From assembly GCF_014237455.1 (NCBI RefSeq), contig NZ_JABZFL010000051.1, positions 143,330 through 207,329 on the forward strand: a DNA stretch of 64,000 nucleotides, read 5' to 3'. The notes beneath the pieces were generated by a model. That model was not told the DNA's origin and did not search any database. It worked only from the letters and a program-made list of their open reading frames with translations. Source of the DNA: Desulfobacula sp. Its GTDB lineage: Bacteria; Desulfobacterota; Desulfobacteria; Desulfobacterales; Desulfobacteraceae. Positions within the stretch are counted from its first letter, which is position 1, and the number at the start of each line of letters is the position of its first letter. The position numbers were made by a program, and so were the translations under genes. Of this stretch, positions 43,105-52,635 are shown piece by piece.

Positions 43105-44538
43105 TTAACCGTGAATCGGCGTGCCACATGCTTTTAAGGAAACTTCGCCCATGATCTCAGCCAGTGTGGGATGCGCATGGATAGTATGGGCGATTTCCCT
43201 TGCAGTCAATCCTTTCTGGATGGCAAGAGTTGCTTCAGCAATAAGGTCTGTTGCATGGGCACCAATCAGATGAACCCCAAGGATCTTATTGGATTCTTTT
43301 TCAACAATCATTTTTGCTGTTCCTGCCAGTTCATCTATGGCCTGGGCTTTCCCAAGGCTTCTGAAATTGACACTGAACGCTTCCACGTCATATCCTTTTT
43401 TCCTGGCTTCAGATTCACTCAATCCAACCGTACCGATTTCCGGCATGGTGAAGATGGCTCCCGGAATCACATCATACTTCATGATACTTTTTTCACCCAT
43501 GGCATTCTGGGCGGCTATTATTCCTTCATGGGAGGCCACATGGGCCAGCATTACCTTTTGAGGGCCGAGAATATCGCCAATGGCATAAACGCCTTCCACG
43601 CTGGTTTCCAGCTGTTCATTGGCATCGATCCATCCCTGGGGAGTTGTTTTAAGGTCAATATTTTCCAGCCCTAAATCAGATGAAAGTGCCGATCTTCCAA
43701 TACAGACCGCCATTTTTTCAGATTCGAACACAGTAATTTTTAATTTTTTGGGTTTTGGATTATCTGTAAACGGGGAGAGTTCCAGATGGATGAAAATCTG
43801 ATCATCTTTTATATCGGCAGATTTAACAATGGTATCACAAAAAACCGCTATCTTTCTTTTTTTCATTTCCCTTAACAACAATTTGGAACATTCCTCATCA
43901 ACAGAAGGCAGGGGAAGCAGTCTTGACAGGGCCTCAACAATGGTCACCTTTGACCCCAAAGCTGAAAATATAAATGCAAATTCACAACCGATCACCCCTC
44001 CCCCAACAATGACAATAGATTCAGGGATGTCATCCAATTGCAGGATGTCATTGGACGACAGGATATGATGATGATCAAATGGAAAATCAGCAACATTTAA
44101 GGGTTTAGTTCCCGTGGCAAGAATAAGCTTGTCATAATCAAATTCTTTTTTATTCCCATCGTTAAATGCAACCTCAACCATATTCAAAGATTTTATCACG
44201 GCTCTGCCCATTTCTACGGAAACGCCACTTTTTTTCAATAAAGAGGCAATCCCTTTTCTCTGGATCTCCAGAATCTTATTCTTTTTTTCCATCAAAGCTG
44301 TCATATCAGGGCTTACATTGCCTTGAACATTGATACCAAACTGACCCGCTTTTAGAAATTTAAGAAAAATATCTGCTGAGTTTTTCATGATCTTTGAAGG
44401 GATACATCCAAAGTTCAGGCAGGTGCCACCAAGATTTTCCTTCTCAATCAGGGTTACATCTGCTCCCAATGCTGCTGCCCTGAGGGCGGCAACATATCCT
44501 CCCGGCCCTCCTCCAATGACAATAATTTTTGTTACCAT
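43105..44538 (-). CDS. lpdA: Dihydrolipoyl dehydrogenase (glycine cleavage L protein)
   Basis: 477 residues. FAD start VIGGGPGGYVAALRAAALG, redox disulfide GGTCLNFGCIPSK (about 41-53), NAD motif VIVGGGVIGCEFAFIF and the C-terminal HxxxxE pair HAHPTLAEIMGE are all intact. It reoxidises dihydrolipoyl-GcvH with NAD. The ATG at 44538 follows GGAG; a GTG lies two codons earlier. It is divergent from the lrp-gcv operon with a shared 185-bp control region. Confidence 0.92.
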   Translation of the reverse strand: MVTKIIVIGGGPGGYVAALRAAALGADVTLIEKENLGGTCLNFGCIPSKIMKNSADIFLKFLKAGQFGINVQGNVSPDMTALMEKKNKILEIQRKGIASLLKKSGVSVEMGRAVIKSLNMVEVAFNDGNKKEFDYDKLILATGTKPLNVADFPFDHHHILSSNDILQLDDIPESIVIVGGGVIGCEFAFIFSALGSKVTIVEALSRLLPLPSVDEECSKLLLREMKKRKIAVFCDTIVKSADIKDDQIFIHLELSPFTDNPKPKKLKITVFESEKMAVCIGRSALSSDLGLENIDLKTTPQGWIDANEQLETSVEGVYAIGDILGPQKVMLAHVASHEGIIAAQNAMGEKSIMKYDVIPGAIFTMPEIGTVGLSESEARKKGYDVEAFSVNFRSLGKAQAIDELAGTAKMIVEKESNKILGVHLIGAHATDLIAEATLAIQKGLTAREIAHTIHAHPTLAEIMGEVSLKACGTPIHG

Positions 44539-44637
44539 ACACACGTCTCCGTCCTATTATTATTAAGGGCATTCGAATAAATTTCCTGAATTTTGATCAA
44601 ACAAATTTGATTTTTCATGAATTTCTTCAAATTTTAT

Positions 44638-44666
44638 TTGACAATACCATTATTGCAAGGTATTTT
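44638..44666 (+). promoter_or_regulatory. Sigma-70 promoter of the lrp-gcv-lip operon with internal dyad
   Basis: TTGACA (44638-44643), a 17-base spacer and TATTTT (44661-44666). Within it AATACC (44643-44648) is inverted at 44659-44664 (GGTATT), an operator-like dyad. It lies about 55 bases before the Lrp-type gene, whose product is the likely regulator of both lpdA-glyA and gcv. Confidence 0.6.
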
Positions 44667-44723
44667 CCAATAATTAAATTAATTTACTTTTTCCCCATAA
44701 TTTTTAGCTAAAATCGAGGAAAT

Positions 44724-45167
44724 ATGAAAATTGATCAAACCAATATTGATATTATCAGAGAATTGAAGCAAGGAAAGAAATCCTTTAAAAAAATTGCTGA
44801 CAAGCTCACCATTACAGAGAATACGGTTAGATCCAGAGTAAATAAGCTCCAGGAAGAAGATGTCCTTGAAATTTGCGGCCTTGTTGATCCTGCAACCCTT
44901 CCAGGGCATCGTGTTGTTATCATCGGAATCAAACTGTCAGAAATGAATCTGGTTGAAAAAGGCGAAGAAATCAGCAAGCTTAAAGGCGTTATTTCAGTAA
45001 GTGTTGTTACAGGAAGATATGATCTGCTGGTTCTTGTTCTTTTTAAAAAAGGCTTTGGCCTGCTCGAGTTTTATACCGAAGAAATTGCACAAATTAAGGG
45101 CATCCGATCTGTAGAAACATTTGTTATATATAAATCCTATAATTTAAAGGTTCCCTATATTTTATAA
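44724..45167 (+). CDS. Lrp/AsnC family transcriptional regulator
   Basis: 147 residues. An N-terminal HTH (KSFKKIADKLTITENTVRSRVNKLQEE) is followed by a RAM/ACT-like effector domain (GISVSVVTGRYDLLVLVLF-type segment and GIRSVETFVIYKSY). Lrp-type regulators sense amino acids, here plausibly glycine or serine. It lies between the divergent lpdA-glyA and gcv operons, 28 bp before gcvT, so it probably controls both. No glycine riboswitch is present. Confidence 0.85.
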   Translation: MKIDQTNIDIIRELKQGKKSFKKIADKLTITENTVRSRVNKLQEEDVLEICGLVDPATLPGHRVVIIGIKLSEMNLVEKGEEISKLKGVISVSVVTGRYDLLVLVLFKKGFGLLEFYTEEIAQIKGIRSVETFVIYKSYNLKVPYIL

Positions 45168-45195
45168 TTGTTAAAAATGGAAAAGGACTATTGTC

Positions 45196-46446
45196 ATGAA
45201 CTCCTGTCTAAAAACCACGCCTTTGAATGAATGGCACAAAACCGCAGGTGCGAATATGGCTGATTTCGGCGAATTTGACATGCCGTTATGGTATGAAACC
45301 GGGGTCAAAAATGAACACCTTGCCGTTTTAAAATCAGCAGGCATATTTGATACCAGTCATATGGCGTGTATCAATGTTAACGGGAATAATGCATTTGAGC
45401 TGATCAATTATTGTTTTACAAGGGATATTGCCACGCTCAAACAAGGTCGTTGCGTATACGGAGCCTTCTTGAATTCAGAAGGCCATTGTATTGATGATGC
45501 CATTGTTTACAAATTCTCAGATATTTTTTTTATGATTTGCGTTAATGCAGGCATGGGTACAGCCATTGCTCAACACCTTGATGCAAATAAAAAAAGTCTG
45601 GATGTGAGCATTGAAGATTTATCCCAAAAAGTTGCGAAAATGGATATCCAGGGCATCAATTCAGCCCGGATTCTTTCAAAACTCATTCAGAATCCTGATA
45701 CGGTTTTCGACAGGATGCCGTATTTTTCATTTAAAGGAAACTTTAATGAATCTGTCTCAGATGAATCTGAAGTCAAATTGCTGGACAACACCCCGGTATT
45801 ATTGTCAAGATCAGGATATACCGGCGAATTTGGATTTGAGATATTCCTCAACCCTGATGCCATCGTTAAACTCTGGAAAGATATTTTATCCGCAGGAAAA
45901 AATTTCGACATTACCGCCTGTGGTTTGGGTTCCAGGGATTCTCTGAGGACCGGGGCATGTCTGCCTCTCTCCCATCAGGACATTGGAAGCTGGAAATTCA
46001 TAAATCACCCGTGGGATTTTGCGCTTCCTTATACTAAAGACAAAACATCTTTTACAAAGAATTTTCTTGGGGCTGATGCTCTTTCACCCGCAGAGAGTGA
46101 TTTATTCACCTATCCGTTCGCAGGAGACTCTTTAAGAAAGGTCCCGGCCGGAGATAATACCCATGTAATAGATGAAACTGGAAAAGTAATTGGTAAAGTG
46201 CTGACCTGTGCCACTGATATGGGTATTAGCTGGCACAAAGGGAATATTGTGAGCCTCTGTTCAGAAAATTTTCCGCGGGATTTTAAAATAAAAGGCATAA
46301 GTTGCGGCTTTATCATGGTTTCAAAAAAACTTGAACCCGGTATGACAGTGACGCTTAAAGAAGGCAAAAGAGCGATAACTGCTACCATTATGACAGATAT
46401 CAGACCTGACCGAACTGCAAGAAAAAAATTGAATAATTTTATTTAA
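45196..46446 (+). CDS. gcvT: Aminomethyltransferase (glycine cleavage T protein)
   Basis: 416 residues. The GcvT fold is shown by TPLNEWHKTAGANMADFGEFDMPLWY (in parts TPLNEWHKTAG and DFGEFDMPLWY), GIFDTSHMA and LSRSGYTGEFGFEIF, with a C-terminal barrel. It transfers the aminomethyl group from GcvH to THF, giving methylene-THF and ammonia. It is longer than the typical ~365 residues. It opens the gcvT-H-PA-PB set. Confidence 0.9.
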   Translation: MNSCLKTTPLNEWHKTAGANMADFGEFDMPLWYETGVKNEHLAVLKSAGIFDTSHMACINVNGNNAFELINYCFTRDIATLKQGRCVYGAFLNSEGHCIDDAIVYKFSDIFFMICVNAGMGTAIAQHLDANKKSLDVSIEDLSQKVAKMDIQGINSARILSKLIQNPDTVFDRMPYFSFKGNFNESVSDESEVKLLDNTPVLLSRSGYTGEFGFEIFLNPDAIVKLWKDILSAGKNFDITACGLGSRDSLRTGACLPLSHQDIGSWKFINHPWDFALPYTKDKTSFTKNFLGADALSPAESDLFTYPFAGDSLRKVPAGDNTHVIDETGKVIGKVLTCATDMGISWHKGNIVSLCSENFPRDFKIKGISCGFIMVSKKLEPGMTVTLKEGKRAITATIMTDIRPDRTARKKLNNFI

Positions 46447-46467
46447 CACTTAGTATTGGAGGTTTTT

Positions 46468-46866
46468 ATGAAAGAAATCAATGACCTTAATTTGCCCGAT
46501 GACGTCAAATACACAAAAGATCATGAATGGGCAAAACTTTCCGAAGACATTGTAACGATTGGAATTAATGATTATGCCCAGGATCAGCTGGGGGAAATTG
46601 TTTTTGTCGAACTTCCTGAAGTAGGTGATACCTTCTCCGAGGGGGATGAGTTTGGAAGTGTAGAATCAGTAAAGGCAGTGTCGGAAATGTATATCCCCAT
46701 TTCAGGAGAGATCGTAGAGATCAATGAATCTCTTGAAGATGCACCCGAGCTTGTGAACGAATCCTGTTATGATGACGGGTGGATCATCAAAGTAAAACCA
46801 GACGATGTCTCCGAACTGGATAATCTTATGAACAAAGCAGCATATCTTGACATGCTGAAAGGATAA
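46468..46866 (+). CDS. gcvH: Glycine cleavage system H protein
   Basis: 132 residues from the ATG at 46468 (TTGGAGG upstream). KYTKDHEWAKLSED, GIVFVELPEVG-like strands and the lipoylation loop GSVESVKAVSEMY with Lys about 65 are conserved. It shuttles the aminomethyl arm among P, T and L proteins. Its lipoate is made by the downstream lipB and lipA. Confidence 0.93.
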   Translation: MKEINDLNLPDDVKYTKDHEWAKLSEDIVTIGINDYAQDQLGEIVFVELPEVGDTFSEGDEFGSVESVKAVSEMYIPISGEIVEINESLEDAPELVNESCYDDGWIIKVKPDDVSELDNLMNKAAYLDMLKG

Positions 46867-46871
46867 ACGCC

Positions 46872-48206
46872 ATGCGCTATCTTCCACATACCAAAGAAGA
46901 TATTGAAGCTATGCTCAAGGTCACAGGAGTTTCCTCTCTTGATGACCTGTTTGACTGCATACCTGATGATCTGAAAACAAAAAACACTGTTGATATTCCG
47001 GAAAGCTTGTCCGAATGGGAGCTCAATGCCCACATGGAAGACCTTGCTTCCGCCAATATCGCCTGTAAAAAATACAAATGTTTTTTGGGGGCAGGCAGCT
47101 ATGACCATCACATTCCTGCTATTATCCCCTATCTGATTTCAAGATCGGAATTTATGACCGCCTATACCCCCTATCAACCCGAAGTCAGCCAGGGAACGCT
47201 ACAGGGTATTTATGAATTTCAAACCATGGTAACCGAACTTTTAGGAATGGACGTTGCCACAGCCTCCCATTATGATTGTGGAACCGCCCTTGCAGAAGCA
47301 GCGCTTATTGCATTAAGAAAAAACAAAAAAGCCAATAAAATTGCGGTTTCAAGTCTTACCCATCCAAGTCACAGACAAATCATTCATACCTATACCAGTC
47401 CTGCTGGATATGAAATTGTTGAAATCCCTTATACAAAAGAAGGTCTCACAGATGCGGGGGCACTTGAAGGTATGGATGATATTGCCGGCATTGCTGTTCA
47501 GTCTCCGAACTTTTTCGGGAACATTGAAGATTTAAACGCTTTTAAAGCTGTTGCAGAAGCGAAAAAAGTTTTGTTTATTACCTCTTTTACGGAAAGCTTG
47601 GCGTTTGGCCTTTTGAAAAATCCGGGCAGTTTTGGCGCCGACCTGGTTGCAGGTGAAGGCCAGAGTCTTGGTATCGCCAAATCCTTTGGCGGACCGGGTC
47701 TGGGTTTGCTTGCCGGAACTAAAAAACAAATGAGAAATCTTCCCGGTCGTCTGATTGGGAAAACCAAAGATGCAAATGGTGATAACGGATTTGTTTTGAC
47801 CCTTGCCACAAGAGAACAGCACATCAGAAGAGAAAAAGCATCCTCCAATATCTGTTCCAACAATGGTCTCAACGCCATGACGGCTGCTATGTATCTTGCC
47901 ACGGTCGGCAAGATCGGTATCAGGGAAATTGCACAGCAAAATCATGATAACGCCGTATATCTTAAAACAAGCCTTGAAAAAGTCGGGTTTAAATCTGCTT
48001 TTAATACGCCGTTTTTCAATGAATTTGTTATGAAAGTCCCTGAAGGGTTTGAACAGAAAAGAAATGCCTTGATTAATGACAACTGCACATTTGCAGGAAT
48101 AAATCTGGAACCCTTCTATCCTGAGCTGAAAAACCATTATTTATTCTGTGCAACAGAAACACTCTCAAAGGATGATATTGATCAACTGGCAAAGGAGGTG
48201 CAATAA
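46872..48206 (+). CDS. gcvPA: Glycine dehydrogenase (decarboxylating) subunit 1
   Basis: 444 residues. MRYLPHTKEDIEAML, FLGAGSYDHHIPAIIPYL and NFFGNIEDLNAFKAV are GcvPA landmarks. It forms the P protein with GcvPB, decarboxylating glycine. The split P protein is usual in anaerobes and Firmicutes. It ends at the first base of gcvPB's start, an ATG overlap. Confidence 0.93.
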   Translation: MRYLPHTKEDIEAMLKVTGVSSLDDLFDCIPDDLKTKNTVDIPESLSEWELNAHMEDLASANIACKKYKCFLGAGSYDHHIPAIIPYLISRSEFMTAYTPYQPEVSQGTLQGIYEFQTMVTELLGMDVATASHYDCGTALAEAALIALRKNKKANKIAVSSLTHPSHRQIIHTYTSPAGYEIVEIPYTKEGLTDAGALEGMDDIAGIAVQSPNFFGNIEDLNAFKAVAEAKKVLFITSFTESLAFGLLKNPGSFGADLVAGEGQSLGIAKSFGGPGLGLLAGTKKQMRNLPGRLIGKTKDANGDNGFVLTLATREQHIRREKASSNICSNNGLNAMTAAMYLATVGKIGIREIAQQNHDNAVYLKTSLEKVGFKSAFNTPFFNEFVMKVPEGFEQKRNALINDNCTFAGINLEPFYPELKNHYLFCATETLSKDDIDQLAKEVQ

Positions 48207-49663
48207 TGAGTCAGCAACCTGGAAAAAGCGGTCTTATTTTCAATGAGCCGATGTTATGGGAAAAAAGCCGGGAGGGCCGGTGTGCCATATCCCTGCCAAA
48301 GTCTGATGTTGACAGGGTTGACCTTGATCCGGAATTAACCGGTGATGCACCTGAACTTCCACAACTTTCCGAACTGGATGTGGTCCGGCATTATACACGG
48401 CTTTCCCAATGGAATTTCGGCGTAGACTCCGGCATGTATCCACTGGGTTCCTGCACCATGAAATATAATCCCAAAACCAATGAGGTACAGGCATCCCGCC
48501 AGGGATTTGCCTCAGCTCATCCGTTTTCCGGGGATGAATTTTCTCAAGGTGCATTGGCGCTTATGTACAATCTTGAGCAATATCTTGCAACCATAACGGG
48601 TTTTCATGCCGTCACCCTTCAACCGGCTGCCGGTGCCCATGGAGAACTTGCCGGCATGCTCATGATCCATGCGTATCATGCAAAATCAGGAAAACAGCGA
48701 TCCAAAATTATTATCCCGGATACCGCACATGGTACTAATCCTGCCAGTGCTACCCTTTGCGGCTATGAATCCATCAATGTCAAATCCGGAGAAAAAGGAA
48801 TTCTCGACCCTGAAACTGTTGCCGCTGTCATGGATGAAGATACCGCAGGTATCATGGTGACCAATCCCAATACCCTGGGACTTTTTGAATCCAACATCAG
48901 GCAGATTGCCGATATTGTCCATGCAAAAGGCGGGCTTGTCTATGGTGACGGCGCCAACATGAATGCCATTATGGGTGTTGTTAAACCCGGAGAGATCGGG
49001 ATTGATGTCCTTCATTTAAATCTTCATAAAACGTTTTCAACTCCCCATGGCGGCGGCGGACCGGGATCGGGGCCTGTTGCAGTTGTCAAAGCCCTTGAAC
49101 CCTTTTTGCCTGTACCAAGGGTTGTAAAAGACTTGAATTCTTATAAATTTGTTACGGACTGCCCGGATACCATTGGCAGACTTCATACCTTTTACGGACA
49201 TTTCGGCGTCATGATCAAAGCCTATGCCTACATCCTTTCCATGGGAGCCAAAGGGCTTAAAGATGTCAGTACTCTCGCTGTTCTCAATGCAAATTACATC
49301 AAGGAAAGCCTGAAAGGAACGCTGAATCTTCCTTATGACCTGCCATGTATGCATGAATGTGTATTTAATGATGAGTTTCAAAAAAAGGATCACATTACCA
49401 CCATGGATATGGCAAAAAGACTTCTGGATTATGGATTTCATCCTCCCACTGTCTATTTTCCTCTGGTTGTGGAAGGTGCATTTATGGTAGAGCCCACTGA
49501 AACCGAATCAAAAGAGGATATTGATCAGTTTATTAATGCGGTAAAAGCCATTGTCAAAGAAGCCGGGGATGATCCTGAAAAGCTTAAAAAAGCACCGCTT
49601 TTGACAAAAGTCACAAGACTTGATGAAGTTACTGCGGCAAGGAAACCATGCCTGAGAGGTTAA
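48206..49663 (+). CDS. gcvPB: Glycine dehydrogenase (decarboxylating) subunit 2
   Basis: 485 residues. The PLP lysine lies in LNLHKTFSTPHGGGGPGSGP, with PLGSCTMKYNPKTNE and QPAAGAHGELAGMLMI as further signatures. It is the catalytic half of the P protein. The start overlaps the gcvPA stop, implying coupled translation. Confidence 0.93.
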   Translation: MSQQPGKSGLIFNEPMLWEKSREGRCAISLPKSDVDRVDLDPELTGDAPELPQLSELDVVRHYTRLSQWNFGVDSGMYPLGSCTMKYNPKTNEVQASRQGFASAHPFSGDEFSQGALALMYNLEQYLATITGFHAVTLQPAAGAHGELAGMLMIHAYHAKSGKQRSKIIIPDTAHGTNPASATLCGYESINVKSGEKGILDPETVAAVMDEDTAGIMVTNPNTLGLFESNIRQIADIVHAKGGLVYGDGANMNAIMGVVKPGEIGIDVLHLNLHKTFSTPHGGGGPGSGPVAVVKALEPFLPVPRVVKDLNSYKFVTDCPDTIGRLHTFYGHFGVMIKAYAYILSMGAKGLKDVSTLAVLNANYIKESLKGTLNLPYDLPCMHECVFNDEFQKKDHITTMDMAKRLLDYGFHPPTVYFPLVVEGAFMVEPTETESKEDIDQFINAVKAIVKEAGDDPEKLKKAPLLTKVTRLDEVTAARKPCLRG

Positions 49664-50400
49664 ACAAACCTAAGCGCTCTGCTGTATTCATGGACCTGGG
49701 TCTATTGGAATACAGCAGAGCACTTGATCTTCAGATACAAACTCTACAATCAAAGATTGATCAAACCATTACCGAGGATCGAATTTTTTTTGTTGAGCAC
49801 CCTTCTGTTTTCACACTCGGCAAAAGAGGTGGAGAAGAAAATTTAGTTGTTTCAAGAGATTTTTTAACCGCAAAAAGTGTTGATATCGTTCAAACTGACC
49901 GGGGGGGAAATATTACCTATCACGGCCCTGGCCAGGCTGTCATGTATCCAATAGTCGATCTTGAAAAAAATAAAATAGGAGTAAAGGATTTTGTTCACGG
50001 CCTTGAAGAGATCATGAAGCTCACCGCAATGGAGTTTAACATTGATGCGGACAGAAACAAAAGGAATCATGGTGTCTGGGTTGGAAATTCAAAAATCGGA
50101 AGTGTTGGAATATCTATCAAACGGGGGATATCTTTTCATGGCCTTGCCATGAATATCAATCCTGATCTTGAGCCATTTTCATGGATCAATCCCTGTGGTC
50201 TTACCAATGTATCCATGACCTCCATTGAAAAAGAAATAAAATCCAGTGCAGACACTGATGACCTGTCAGATGATGATCTAACAATGGAACAAATAAAGAA
50301 TGCCTTTATAAGGCATTTTTCATCCGTATTTAACTATTCAATTATAAGAAACAATGATCATTCAAAAAAAACGAAAAACAAGCAAGCCGTCGTGGCTTAA
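49648..50400 (+). CDS. lipB: Lipoyl(octanoyl) transferase
   Basis: 250 residues. HPSVFTLGKRG, GGNITYHGPGQAVMYPIVDL, and the catalytic INPCGL with the Lys of NSKIGSVGIS are LipB landmarks. It transfers octanoyl from ACP to GcvH, the first step of lipoate assembly. AAGGAAACC precedes the ATG. It overlaps gcvPB by 16 bp and lipA by 47 bp. A C-terminal tail of ~30 residues is longer than usual. Confidence 0.9.
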   Translation: MPERLNKPKRSAVFMDLGLLEYSRALDLQIQTLQSKIDQTITEDRIFFVEHPSVFTLGKRGGEENLVVSRDFLTAKSVDIVQTDRGGNITYHGPGQAVMYPIVDLEKNKIGVKDFVHGLEEIMKLTAMEFNIDADRNKRNHGVWVGNSKIGSVGISIKRGISFHGLAMNINPDLEPFSWINPCGLTNVSMTSIEKEIKSSADTDDLSDDDLTMEQIKNAFIRHFSSVFNYSIIRNNDHSKKTKNKQAVVA

Positions 50401-51223
50401 AAAAAGCCTTCCCAAAGGCGGAGATTATCAACGGGTACGAGGCCTTCTGGCAAATGCCGGGCTGCATACGGTCTGCCAGGAAGCCAATTGTCCCAATATG
50501 TTTGAATGTTTTTCCAAAAACACCTCCACCTTTATGATCTTAGGATCTGAATGTACACGGAACTGCAGATTTTGCAATGTGGCTCCCGGCAGTCCTCCCC
50601 CGGTTGATCATGATGAGCCCGTGAGAGTTGCCAAAGCAGCCCTTGATTTAAACTTAAAATATGTTGTGGTGACATCTGTTACAAGAGATGACCTTGAAGA
50701 TGGCGGCGCTTCTCTTTTTGCAGATACAATTAAAGCCATTAAAGATACCCTGCCGGATGATTCAAAAGTTGAAGTCTTGATTCCTGATTTCCAGGGAAAT
50801 ATTGAGGCATTGAAGATAGTTGTATGTGCAAAACCAGATGTGTTGAACCATAATATTGAAACCGTTCCCTCACTCTACCCTTCTGCAAGACCTGAAGCCA
50901 GCTATCAGCAATCCCTTGATCTTTTACGACGTGTACATACAATTGACGATTCAATGCCGGTCAAGTCAGGTATTATGGTGGGCTTGGGAGAAACCATGAA
51001 AGAGCTTGAACAGACCATGGCAGATCTTTTCAATCATGGCTGTGGTATCTTAACCATAGGTCAATATCTTCAGCCCACAAAAGCCCATCTTAACGTTGAA
51101 AAATATTATTCCCCGGATGAGTTTAAAGCACTTGAAAAAAAAGCAAGACGTATTGGATTTAAAAAAGTGGCTGCGGGACCGTTTGTTCGAAGTTCCTATA
51201 ATGCCAAGGAGCTATTTGGTTAA
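50354..51223 (+). CDS. lipA: Lipoyl synthase (radical SAM)
   Basis: 289 residues. The auxiliary cluster motif CQEANCPNMFEC and the radical SAM motif CTRNCRFC are intact, with the C-terminal RSSYNA serine ligand. It inserts two sulfur atoms into octanoyl-GcvH. It overlaps lipB by 47 bp in another frame and meets pyk tail-to-tail with a 4-bp overlap. Confidence 0.93.
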   Translation: MIIQKKRKTSKPSWLKKSLPKGGDYQRVRGLLANAGLHTVCQEANCPNMFECFSKNTSTFMILGSECTRNCRFCNVAPGSPPPVDHDEPVRVAKAALDLNLKYVVVTSVTRDDLEDGGASLFADTIKAIKDTLPDDSKVEVLIPDFQGNIEALKIVVCAKPDVLNHNIETVPSLYPSARPEASYQQSLDLLRRVHTIDDSMPVKSGIMVGLGETMKELEQTMADLFNHGCGILTIGQYLQPTKAHLNVEKYYSPDEFKALEKKARRIGFKKVAAGPFVRSSYNAKELFG

Positions 51224-52635
51224 GCACATTTTTTTTTGAAATTACCTGCTGTGCTGATTTCAATATAAGATGTACCCTGCTCAATATCAAAGCTGCCTGC
51301 AAGAACAATAATCAAGTCATCTTCTTTAAATTGTTTATCATCTAACAACCGGCATATAGATTGTTTCAAGGGTTCTGTATTGGTGATATCCATTAGAATA
51401 TGGTCAGCAAAAACCCCAAATGACAGGGATAATTGCCGCATCAGGCGTTTGTTGTATACCTGGGCATATATGGGATTGTCTCCCCTGTAAGCTGAAAGGG
51501 CAAGTATTGATTCGCCTGTTAGAGAATCAGCCACAATGGCTTTTGTATTCAGCCTTAAAGAAGCTTTAACAGCTGACTTGGCAAGATAGGCTGTAATTTT
51601 ATTTTCAAGGGTATAAGGAACATTAATAAAGCTGCTCTTCTTGTCCTCCACTTCCCTGGCAATCTTTGCCATGGTTCGGACAGCTACCTCAGGATATTTT
51701 CCATTGGCTGTTTCTCCTGAAAGCATAAGGGCATCTGCATGATCCAGACAGGCATTGGCAACATCTGACACCTCTGCCCTTGTGGGTCTGGGTGATTCAA
51801 TCATGGAATGCAGAATTTGGGTGGCAACAATCACCGGCCTTCTTTTTTCAATGCAGGTCATGACGATCTGTTTTTGAATCAAGGGGATTTGTTCCGTGGG
51901 AATTTCAACTGCCAGATCACCCCTTGCAATCATCACCCCGTAGGCATGATCAAGAATTTCAAATAGGTTTTCAACGCCCTGGGAGTTTTCAATTTTTGCA
52001 ATAATTTTTATAGCTGATTTTTTTTTATCCAAAATTTTTTGAACGGCTATGACATCGTTTTTATTTCTCACAAAAGAATGGGCAATAAAATCCAGATCAT
52101 TATCAGCGGCAAACTCAATAAATCTTTTGTCTTTCTCACTTAATGCCGGAAGTTTCACATGAACAGACGGGATGTTGATACTTTTTCTGGCATTAATCAC
52201 CCCGTCATTTTCCACATGGCAGGTTAAATACCTGTCATTCTTATCCATGACCGCCAGGGCAATATATCCGTCATCAATCATTATGGAACTGCCGATGGGA
52301 ATATCCTTAACAAAATCCTCATAGGAGACACAGATCACCTTGCCTTTGGATTTTTCACCGGGAGCGCCTTTAATTCTTATGGTGTCCCCATATTTTACTG
52401 ACAAAGGTTTGTCAGTATCGCAGGTTCTGATCTCAGGGCCTTTGGTATCTATAAGAATCCCTATTTTATCAGATACCTGCCTTATATTTTTGATTACTTT
52501 CAAGGCATCCTCACGGGTCATATGGGCAGTGTTCAACCGCACAACGTTCATACCTGCCTTATAAAGTCTTCCAATAAACCCGGGCGAACACTTTAAACTA
52601 GAAACGGTGGCGATGATTTTGGTTTTTCTCGGCAT
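51220..52635 (-). CDS. pyk: Pyruvate kinase
   Basis: 471 residues from the ATG at 52635 (AAAGGAGGG upstream; a TTG lies two codons earlier). RKTKIIATVSS, NTAHMTREDA, LIDTKGPEIRT, IAKIENSQGVENL, MIARGDLAVEIP and LMLSGETANGKYP are the family motifs. GDLAVE has Ala for the usual Gly, and TQILHSMI has His where Glu is common, so kinetics may be unusual. It makes pyruvate and ATP from PEP. It overlaps holA by 38 bp. Confidence 0.9.
   Translation of the reverse strand: MPRKTKIIATVSSLKCSPGFIGRLYKAGMNVVRLNTAHMTREDALKVIKNIRQVSDKIGILIDTKGPEIRTCDTDKPLSVKYGDTIRIKGAPGEKSKGKVICVSYEDFVKDIPIGSSIMIDDGYIALAVMDKNDRYLTCHVENDGVINARKSINIPSVHVKLPALSEKDKRFIEFAADNDLDFIAHSFVRNKNDVIAVQKILDKKKSAIKIIAKIENSQGVENLFEILDHAYGVMIARGDLAVEIPTEQIPLIQKQIVMTCIEKRRPVIVATQILHSMIESPRPTRAEVSDVANACLDHADALMLSGETANGKYPEVAVRTMAKIAREVEDKKSSFINVPYTLENKITAYLAKSAVKASLRLNTKAIVADSLTGESILALSAYRGDNPIYAQVYNKRLMRQLSLSFGVFADHILMDITNTEPLKQSICRLLDDKQFKEDDLIIVLAGSFDIEQGTSYIEISTAGNFKKKCA

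Noticed and set aside
44545..45195. A glycine riboswitch before the gcv operon
   Set aside because: The leader of lrp and the 28-bp lrp-gcvT gap are too short or lack the conserved core; an Lrp-type regulator is present instead.
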